DNA from: Desulfurobacterium atlanticum
Lineage (GTDB): Bacteria > Aquificota > Aquificia > Desulfurobacteriales > Desulfurobacteriaceae
Length of the DNA stretch: 41,147 nucleotides
Direction of reading: 5' to 3'
Assembly (NCBI RefSeq): GCF_900188395.1
Contig: NZ_FZOB01000015.1
Coordinates: 1-41,147, forward strand
The translations under genes were made by a program, and so were the position numbers. Shown piece by piece: positions 32,486-39,120 of this stretch (its first letter is position 1; every line of letters begins with the position of its first letter). The notes under the pieces are model-generated. The model searched no databases. It was not told where the DNA came from and worked only from the letters and a program-made list of their open reading frames with translations.

Positions 32486-33668
32486 GTCTGTCAACAAAAT
32501 CAGGAATAGCCGCTCTTACCCTTGTCCACGCAGGCAGAAAAGGAATATCTATAGGATCATCAATAAACTCAGCTTCAGCGTTTTTTATAGCATCAACGAA
32601 TATTTCAACAGCTTCTATTTCAGAATGTCTATCGTAAGGAAGGCCGTTCAAAAGAGCTACTGCGTTATAACGCTCTATAGCTCTTGCAGCTTCTTTAAGA
32701 TATGTTGTTAATAATGTTCTGAAAAACGCTTCAGATAAAACAAGTCCACTTTCAGAAAGGCATAAAAAAAGTGTTTTAGCAATGTCGTTCGCCATTTTAC
32801 CAAGGCCTTCTTTGACACTCCTTTTAATTTTCTGATGTTTATGCTCATAGTTTTCTACAATTTCAACCTGACATATTCTCTCTACAGATGTGACACCGTA
32901 AACTTTTGAAAGAATTGAAACCTCAAGTCCCCACGTTGAGGATATTTTAAGTCCCCTTGCAAGGGATCGGAGCATGGCAAACTCTCCAGAAAGAGGATAT
33001 CTAAAACTGTCAAGGTACTCAAGAAACTCATTATACTTCCCGTCCATAAGCTTTAAAGCTTTTATCAAAGGTGTAAAGAAAAGTCTCGTTACCCTGCCGT
33101 AAAGTTTATCATGAACACGGGCATAAAACCCTTTTGAAAACTCATAATTCAGAGAAGAAAGAACGATAGGATAAAAAAGTCTTGCAGGAATTTCTCTGGT
33201 GTAATTTACAATATCACAGTCGTGTAAAGCCATAGCATAAACATCTTTATCAGAAAGAACATATCCTATACTGAGCCATACCGCTCTACCTTTTCCTCTT
33301 ATATCTACCGGAAATCCGGCTTCTTCCAGTTCTTTATAAAGTTTCTTAATTTCAGGACTGTCTTGCCAGATAACAACCGATTCCTGCGGAAGTTCTGAAA
33401 CTATGGATTTAACCTTTTTAAACTGTTCAAAATCTGCTTTATCAAGGGAAAGAACTATTTTATCTATGTAAGTGGCTTTTTTCAGTTCCTCCAGGATTGT
33501 GTAAACAGCTTCTCTTTCAAATTCACTGTAAAGTGCAGGAAGGATTAAAGCAAGCTTTCTTCTTGCAATCTCCATCTGTTTCTGTATTTCAGCTTCAATT
33601 TCTTCAACAGGTCTCTCTTTGAGTTTGGTTATAGTTGTAATTATCCCGTTTTGAAAGAAATCAGCCAC
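32448..33668 (-). CDS. gpgS: Glucosyl-3-phosphoglycerate synthase-like glycosyltransferase (GT81)
   Basis: A 406-aa GT-A protein. The metal-binding DxD is in ALHDCDIVNYTREIPARLF. RVHDKLYGRVTRLFFTPL, SFRYPLSGEFAM, STWGLEVSILSKVYG and CQVEIVENYEHKHQ follow, the blocks I associate with the archaeal/Persephonella-type GpgS. GpgS transfers glucose from a sugar nucleotide to 3-phosphoglycerate, the first step to glucosylglycerate, a compatible solute for salt, heat or nitrogen stress. It is the last gene of the minus-strand operon and overlaps the upstream glycosyltransferase by eight bases. The exact donor is inferred. Confidence 0.72.
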   Translation of the reverse strand: MADFFQNGIITTITKLKERPVEEIEAEIQKQMEIARRKLALILPALYSEFEREAVYTILEELKKATYIDKIVLSLDKADFEQFKKVKSIVSELPQESVVIWQDSPEIKKLYKELEEAGFPVDIRGKGRAVWLSIGYVLSDKDVYAMALHDCDIVNYTREIPARLFYPIVLSSLNYEFSKGFYARVHDKLYGRVTRLFFTPLIKALKLMDGKYNEFLEYLDSFRYPLSGEFAMLRSLARGLKISSTWGLEVSILSKVYGVTSVERICQVEIVENYEHKHQKIKRSVKEGLGKMANDIAKTLFLCLSESGLVLSEAFFRTLLTTYLKEAARAIERYNAVALLNGLPYDRHSEIEAVEIFVDAIKNAEAEFIDDPIDIPFLPAWTRVRAAIPDFVDRLKAAVEYENEKV

Positions 33669-34923
33669 TCTTTCCTCCTTTCTCCCATACTTTTATTAAA
33701 TACGGTTTTAAATCTTCAAACCGCTTTGCCTGTTTCTCAAAATAGTTTTCAGCAGCAGCATCATCTTTATCTTTCAAATTACACACTATTGTTGCAACTC
33801 TTGCGTTATAAAGGGGTATCATCATGTTTAGAAGTTTAAACTTCTGTCTCGGTGTTTTGTGAAATGCCGCGGCAAATCTGTAAACTATTCTTACCCATGA
33901 ATCAGTTGGAAGATTAAAGCTATCAGATTGTGCAGTTAAAAGAGACTCAACTACCTTAAAATCTTCCGGTTCAAGTATGTTTTTCCACACGCCAGCAAAA
34001 TTTTTAAAGCCCAACCTGAAGTAATCTATAAGAGCTTCAACATCTATCTCAAATGGCGGAGGTTCTTCGTCAATTTCCTCTCCAAAGGTTGGTACAGGAA
34101 CAGAACCTTTAACCTTTTTCCAGTATTCTTGATAATCTTCCATAAGCATAAAAATTGTTCCAACAACCTGTCTGAACATATCACTTAAGTCTGCTGCCGG
34201 ATCTTTCTCATCGTGAATCTTAGCTCCAAGTCTTGTCTGACAGATTTTAAATCCGTTAACTATTGCAAATATTGTCATCCATGAGTCAACTCCAAATTTT
34301 GCAACAGGTGTTTCCCACACTTCATCGTCAAGGTATGAGTGAATTAAATTATAGGAAAGTCCGAAATCTCCACCGATAGGCTGACGAATTCTATATCCGT
34401 ATAAAGCTCTTACAAGGTTATAAGCTATTGTATTTGTTATTGTTCCGTCAAACTTAAATCTTTTATAGTCCGGTGCTACAAAATCGTAACCTTTAAACAC
34501 AGGAGAAAGAACAGATTTAACCCATTCAGGTTTGATTGACCTTAAATCAGCATCAAATAGAGCGGTTGCTTTAACTTTTAAAAACTTTGAGGCTTCAAAG
34601 ATAGCCCTTAAAGCTGAACCTTTACCCGGGACACCTCTATATATTGATACAAGTTTCGTTATATTTTTTGAGGGAATTTCAGCTTCCCAGGCAATCTCTC
34701 TTGTATCGTCTGTTGAACCACCGTCAGATACAAAAATAATAGAGCGAAAATCGGGATAGTAGAGATGAAGTCCCTTCGCTACCGTTTCAACCACATGCTT
34801 AATGGAATCTGAATTGTTATAACTTGGAATGCCAACCATTATATCAGCTTTAACTATTTTTTCTATTTCTCTTCTTACAGGCTCTCTTAAAGCTGTTGAA
34901 AATCTTTTGAAAATTTTTATCAT
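33661..34923 (-). CDS. GT-A glycosyltransferase of the solute operon, possible mannosyltransferase
   Basis: A 420-aa protein. The GT-A core begins DIMVGIPSYNNSDSIKHVVE, continues FVSDGGSTDDTREIAWEA and GKGSALRAIFE, and has the DxD in ALFDADLRSIKPEW. RIRQPIGGDFGLSYNL and a long helical C-terminal half follow. Its neighbours are a GpgS-like enzyme and a mannosyl-3-phosphoglycerate-phosphatase-like protein. A second sugar transfer giving mannosylglucosyl-3-phosphoglycerate (as in Petrotoga) would fit, but a related GpgS activity cannot be excluded. It overlaps glycerate kinase by four bases and gpgS by eight. Confidence 0.65.
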   Translation of the reverse strand: MIKIFKRFSTALREPVRREIEKIVKADIMVGIPSYNNSDSIKHVVETVAKGLHLYYPDFRSIIFVSDGGSTDDTREIAWEAEIPSKNITKLVSIYRGVPGKGSALRAIFEASKFLKVKATALFDADLRSIKPEWVKSVLSPVFKGYDFVAPDYKRFKFDGTITNTIAYNLVRALYGYRIRQPIGGDFGLSYNLIHSYLDDEVWETPVAKFGVDSWMTIFAIVNGFKICQTRLGAKIHDEKDPAADLSDMFRQVVGTIFMLMEDYQEYWKKVKGSVPVPTFGEEIDEEPPPFEIDVEALIDYFRLGFKNFAGVWKNILEPEDFKVVESLLTAQSDSFNLPTDSWVRIVYRFAAAFHKTPRQKFKLLNMMIPLYNARVATIVCNLKDKDDAAAENYFEKQAKRFEDLKPYLIKVWEKGGKSG

Positions 34924-36211
34924 CGGACTGCTCCTACAACCATAATAAGTATATCCATAACGTTTGTTCCCGTTTTTCCTGTTTCTATAACCCCGCCTGT
35001 CCTTTCAAAAAAAGTTGAAGAGTCGTTATTCTCAATAAATTTATCAATATCAAGGTTTAATTTATGAGCATTTTTAAATGTTTGGCTATCACAAACTGCA
35101 CCGGCATACGGAGAGTTACCGTCTATTCCGTCAGTTCCGCCTGACAAAATAGCTATTCCCTTTCTATCACCTATAATCTTTAATGCGGAAAGAACAAGTT
35201 CCTGGTTTCTTCCTCCCTTTCCCTTCCCTTTGAGAGTGACTGTTGTTTCTCCTCCTGCAAGAATAACAGCTGGAGCGGGAGCGGGCGTTCCATAATCTGC
35301 AGATTCCGTAGCGATAGAAGCCATAACTTTTCCCACTTCTTTCGCTTCACCCTGTAAATAAGAGGTTAAAATGCAGGTGTTAAATCCCTTTTTTTTGCAA
35401 GGTTTTTTATATGCATCAGGGCTTTTCTGTTGTTTCCAATAATAAAGTGTTTGATGTTGGGATTCTCAGTTTTTGGTGTTTCCTCAATTTTAGCTGAAAC
35501 TCCTTTCTCTATTACATTTTTTACTTTTTCCGGAACAGAGTTGTAAATCCCATACTTTAAAAGAATATTTTTTGCATCTTTAAAGGTTGTACTGTCTTTA
35601 TACAGAAGTCCTGAACCTATGGTTTCAAGGTCATCACCGATAACATCTGAAATAACAAGAACGATTCCTTTTGCTTTTGTATAACGGGATAATCTTCCGC
35701 CTTTAATCAGTGATAAATGCTTTCTTACAGTGTTTATCTCTTTTATCTCCGCTCCACAGGCAAGAAGAAGTTTTGTGGTGATTTTTATATCTTCAAAGCT
35801 GAGCGGTGAAACTGGGACTTCAACCATAGCTGAAGCACCACCTGAAAGAAGAAAAATAAACTGCTGGGAAGGTTTCAGCTGTTTAAACATTTCTATCATT
35901 CTTTTTCCAGCTTCTATACTTCTACTATCTGGAACAGGATGGGCGCTCTCAAATATTTCTACATTATCAAGTTTTCCCCCTTCAGATGAAACAATAAAAC
36001 CGCCTTTCACACAGGATGATATAAAAGGAAAGACAGCTTCAGCCATCTTTTTTGATGCTTTACCACATCCAAATAGATAAACTTCATTTTTGAGTGGAAT
36101 ACCACAGATAGAAAGGGGAAATTGCGATACCGTCTCAGGTATTAAAGTTTCCGGTAAGACTGCCTTTATACCTTCTTTAAAAAGTTCAACTGCTACCTGC
36201 TTCAAGTTCAT
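34920..36211 (-). pseudogene. Glycerate 2-kinase (GckA/MOFRL family) interrupted by one frameshift
   Basis: Two frames make one kinase. The first (36211-35366, 281 aa) has the DUF4147 domain: FGCGKASKKMAEAVFPF, ESAHPVPDSRSIEAGKRM, LSGGASAMVEVP, NTVRKHLSLIKGGRLS. The second (ending 34920) carries the MOFRL domain: AVILAGGETTVTLKGKGKGG, RNQELVLSAL, ILSGGTDGIDG. They meet at a run of eight A (35389-35396). Nine A would restore LAKKKGFNTCILTSYLQGEAKEVGK. The run begins A-AAA-AAA in zero frame, so -1 ribosomal slippage or transcript slippage could still yield full protein. A sequencing error is also possible. The enzyme phosphorylates glycerate, perhaps recycling that of the solute. Confidence 0.75.
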
Positions 36212-36947
36212 TAAGAATCTCCTTTATACTGTAATCCCATCCCAAAGGTGCGGGATACGGAGAAAGTCTTACATTTTCAACATCAAGTTTCTCATAGATT
36301 CCGATCTTTTTAGGAATTAATACAGGAATATCCATGATTTTAAGAAAAGGTTCGTCAACTTTACTGTCCCCAAGACCTATGGTTAAGATAGAACCGTATT
36401 TCCTCTTTAATTTATCAATGAGAAACTTAACAGCTTTCCCTTTATCACACTCTTTATCAACTATGTGGTAAAACCTTCCTCCCCTGTAAATCCTGTAGCC
36501 GTAGCGTTCTGCTATTTGCTCTGCTTCCTGTAAATCAAACTCTCCCAGCGGTATAAAAGGTTCTGTGTATTTTCTCTTTTTTGCCTTTTTGCTGTTTTCA
36601 AGAGAAAGCCCTGTTATTTCAGATATTTCCTTTTCACTCATATCTCCGAATCCTTTTACAGGAAACTTTTCTTTTATTTTTATAAGAACTTCCCTTGCAT
36701 GTCTGTATCCTTTTCCGAGTTTGAAACATTCATCAGGTGCAATTATTTCGCAGCCTGTTTCAACAATGAAGAATTCTCCTATTTCCTGTCTTTTAAAATC
36801 CTCTATTTCATCGGCTGTTTTGGTTGTTACCACTATAAGCGAAACGTTTTTTGACTTTAAAAGTTCTATGGAGGTTTTCGCTTTATCAAAGGAGTATGTT
36901 TTATTATCAAGAAGAGTCCCGTCAAGATCTGTGAAAACAGCAATCAT
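36186..36947 (-). CDS. Mannosyl-3-phosphoglycerate phosphatase-like HAD phosphatase
   Basis: A 253-aa HAD phosphatase (Cof type) from the ATG at 36947, with GGGG before it. Motif I is FTDLDGTLLD, motif II VVTTKTADEIE, the Lys region DKGKAVKFLIDKL, and motif IV GLGDSKVDEPFL. The cap segment with YRIYRGGRFYHIV matches the mannosyl-3-phosphoglycerate phosphatase family, which removes the phosphate from glycosyl-3-phosphoglycerates. In this operon the substrate could be glucosyl- or mannosylglucosyl-3-phosphoglycerate. It overlaps the glycerate kinase by 26 bases and leads the operon. Confidence 0.75.
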   Translation of the reverse strand: MIAVFTDLDGTLLDNKTYSFDKAKTSIELLKSKNVSLIVVTTKTADEIEDFKRQEIGEFFIVETGCEIIAPDECFKLGKGYRHAREVLIKIKEKFPVKGFGDMSEKEISEITGLSLENSKKAKKRKYTEPFIPLGEFDLQEAEQIAERYGYRIYRGGRFYHIVDKECDKGKAVKFLIDKLKRKYGSILTIGLGDSKVDEPFLKIMDIPVLIPKKIGIYEKLDVENVRLSPYPAPLGWDYSIKEILNELEAGSS

Positions 36948-37054
36948 AAATTCCCCTTTGCTTTCTGTTTCATTTTTCTTAATTCTATCATAATTCATAT
37001 TCAGGAAATTTCTAATATGTGTGTTATGGAGATTGCGGTAATTTCTGGATATTT

Positions 37055-37083
37055 TTGACAGGATACGTAATAAGTATTGTAAT
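37055..37083 (+). promoter_or_regulatory. Promoter-like sequence reading into the CRISPR trailer
   Basis: TTGACA (37055-37060) and TGTAAT (37078-37083) are 17 bp apart. Transcription would begin about 20 bases before the diverged CRISPR repeat and read antisense to the predicted crRNA. It could drive the phage-gene fragments, which are on the same strand. Confidence 0.5.
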
Positions 37084-37111
37084 AGCTTTTTTATGGTTGC
37101 TATCTATTAAC

Positions 37112-37141
37112 GTTTCAATTCCTTAAAAGCACGCTTAAAAT
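37112..37141. repeat. Diverged CRISPR repeat at the distal (trailer) end
   Basis: It matches the 30-bp array repeat in 26 positions: it starts GTTTCAATTCCTTA and ends ACGCTTAAAAT, with changes at positions 15, 17, 19 and 30. It lies 2 kb left of the main array, as expected of an old trailer repeat. Confidence 0.8.
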
Positions 37142-37197
37142 TGCATCTTCCCCTAATCATTTCAACTGCTGCTCAACTGTTATCGGCAAGAAAATGA

Positions 37198-37869
37198 AAA
37201 CCGAAAAACATTCCGCCGGTTCCTGAAGGATTTACGACAAGTCCGTTAAATAGCTGGTGGAAGTTAGCAGACTCTATGGCAAAAAGGGCTGTTAATTACG
37301 GAATTCACGAGGAGATTCTTGAAAAGGCTAAAAACCCCTGCCAGAATAACTTTGCTGATGAGTGTCCAGAGTGGGAGGAAGTAAAAGAGTTGATTGAAAA
37401 GTGGGAAGAGGTAGAGAAAGCAGAAAAGCTTTTGTTGGAAAGATTAGAAGACTTGTCTTTTACTTCAAAGGAATCTTTTCTTTCTTCGTTTTCCAAGCTG
37501 TGGAAGAAAGGAAGCTTTGAACACCATGTTGAAGAAAGATTAGAGAAAGGGCATCTTCCTTCTAAAGAGCCTGCATTAGCTTATGCTGTTAAAATTTGTC
37601 AAATACTTTCTGAGCATGAAGTAAGGCTGATTGGATTCAAGAAAGGGAAACTCCACAGAGTCCATTACGTGATAGCAAAGGATTGGCTTGTTGCTATTGA
37701 TTCTAAGGGTTTCTTCAGAACTGCTTTTCCATTGGTAATTCCCTTGCAAAAATGGCTGGAAGTGCGTAAACTTAAAATGGAAGAAATTAAAAGGATGAAG
37801 GCAAATGAGGAAGTTAAAAGAGCTTTTGAAGGAATACTCCGTAGGATTAAAGTATTTCAGACCAGATGA
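37198..37869 (+). pseudogene. 5'-truncated Mu-like phage head gene, possible PBECR-type C-terminus
   Basis: The frame opens straight after a TGA at 37195 and runs in phase through the first ATG at 37276. Residues before that ATG (IPPVPEGFTTSPLNSWWKL) already look coding, so the 5' end of the gene is missing. After an acidic, helical middle, HRVHYVIAKDWLVAIDSKGF and RTAFPLVIP resemble the phage-borne Barnase/EndoU/RelE-like (PBECR) domain seen on Mu-type head proteins. The identification is tentative and strengthened by the Mu-like protease downstream. There is no proper ribosome-binding site. Confidence 0.5.
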
Positions 37870-38083
37870 AGAGGATGACGCAGCTTTCCTCTATGCAGTA
37901 AGAAAGAGATTAGAAGAAAAGAAGAGTGAACTCACTCCTGATGAACTTCAACAACTTATAGAGGCCGATAACTTTGCTCGTGAGCTACTGAGAAAACACG
38001 AGGGAAGTAGCAAAGAGGGTATCTTTTATTTGGAGCTTCTCGTTAAGAACTTTGCTTTTGAATCTACCCAAACTACAGCTTAA
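37805..38083 (+). CDS. Small phage-derived ORF, unknown
   Basis: A 92-aa acidic, helical protein (RPDEEDDAAFLYAVRKRLEE, LTPDELQQLIEADNFARELL). It overlaps the end of the head-gene fragment by 65 bases, AAGG lies a few bases before the ATG, and it is followed by the protease fragment. Its position between head gene and protease fits the morphogenesis block of Mu-like phages. No function recognised. Confidence 0.4.
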   Translation: MRKLKELLKEYSVGLKYFRPDEEDDAAFLYAVRKRLEEKKSELTPDELQQLIEADNFARELLRKHEGSSKEGIFYLELLVKNFAFESTQTTA

Positions 38084-38184
38084 TCCTGCCAATCTCTGCT
38101 TTTCTCTCCTTTTTCCCTTGAATCTTAAACTAACCCCCGTTTTTCGCCTCAAAATTTCCTCTGATTAAACCAATCCTGCCACTT

Positions 38185-38768
38185 TTGTTTTCATTTCGTT
38201 CTATTCTCAACCAAAAGCCTTTGGAGGCTGCATTGAGGATAGAACTTGCCAGAGCTGGAAACTGGAACGGTCAGATTCTAAAAAAAGAACATCTAAAACA
38301 AGTTGCCAAGAATTTTAAAGATGAAGTTCCTATTGTCTTAGGACATCTTAAAGCCGACCATATGCCTGCTTTTGGCTGGATTAAAAGTGTTGAACTTTCT
38401 GATATTCTCAAAGAGGCATACGACCTGGGCTTTATAAAAAGTGGTCAATAGAATTAAGACCAAACGATAAGGGAGAGTGGTATCTTCACCACCTTGCGTT
38501 CTTAGGCGCAGTTCCGCCGAGAATTAAGGGCTTAAAAGTTCTTGAGATGTCCGACATTAAAAATTTAAAAACTTTTGAATTTTCGGAAAGTTCAAAGTGG
38601 AAATCCTTTGCTAAAACAGGTTACCTGATAGCTCCTCCTGATACAAGCTGGAATCCAGAAGAGGCTAAAAAGAGAATAGTTGAGAAATACGGTTGGGAGA
38701 AACTTAAAACCTGTGTTGGAGCTGTTGATGTTTCAAAAGAAGAAACCTATCAAAGCTTTTCTGAATAA
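38185..38768 (+). pseudogene. Mu gpI-like phage protease/scaffold, frameshifted and 3'-truncated
   Basis: The first frame (to 38451) reads LARAGNWNGQILKKEHLKQV and VPIVLGHLKADHMPAFGWIK, typical of Mu-like protein I, the prohead protease with internal scaffold. Near 38435 a run of five A, where six would keep the frame, shifts it. The second frame continues KKWSIELRPNDKGEWYLHHL, AFLGAVPPRIKGLK, and ends KEETYQSFSE two bases before a CRISPR repeat. The normal C-terminal scaffold is missing. One frameshift and an abrupt end at the repeat mark it as dead. Confidence 0.65.
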
Positions 38769-38770
38769 AT

Positions 38771-38800
38771 GTTTTAATTCCTTAGAGGTACGCTTAAAAC
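38771..38800. repeat. CRISPR repeat isolated between phage slice and membrane gene
   Basis: It has one change (C5 to T) from the array repeat. It stands alone: 1629 bases of phage-like DNA on its left back to the diverged repeat, and 320 bases on its right before the regular array begins. Confidence 0.9.
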
Positions 38801-38847
38801 TTCGCAATTCCTTACACAGTTTTTCAGAAAACGGGCTAAGTCTCCTT

Positions 38848-39105
38848 TTAGGGGCATTGTTGCGATGAGGGAGTTGAAAATTTCTTACGGTGAATTTCTA
38901 AACATTCCTTTAAAGAGGCTTCAGTTTCTTCTTGAGAAGCTGAGAGATTACCAGCAGAAGATTTATTCTCGTACCAATCAGCTATGAGGTATATAACGCC
39001 GATAACAGGAGAAAGAGCAATGCTTAAAATGGCTACAAAAAGAGCTATTACTACAGCTATCACGCATCCAGCCAGAAAATATCCAAAAACAGTTTCAAGT
39101 CCCAT
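38848..39105 (-). CDS. Small membrane protein in a CRISPR inter-repeat interval
   Basis: An 85-aa protein. Residues about 5-42 are hydrophobic (FGYFLAGCVIAVVIALFVAI then LSIALSPVIGVIYLIADW), probably two helices in a hairpin. A polar tail of about 40 residues follows. GGAGGAG lies three bases before the ATG. The gene and its ribosome-binding site fill the space between two CRISPR repeats. It reads in the predicted crRNA direction, so it could be translated from the end of the pre-crRNA transcript. Function and origin unknown; holin-like or phage-derived is a guess. Confidence 0.5.
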   Translation of the reverse strand: MGLETVFGYFLAGCVIAVVIALFVAILSIALSPVIGVIYLIADWYENKSSAGNLSASQEETEASLKECLEIHRKKFSTPSSQQCP

Positions 39106-39120
39106 AGCTCCTCCATCATT

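Noticed and set aside
36999-37111. Idea that this AT-rich stretch is the CRISPR leader
   Set aside because: The AUUGAAAC handle places crRNA on the minus strand, and the repeats here are the most worn, as at a trailer. The leader should be to the right.
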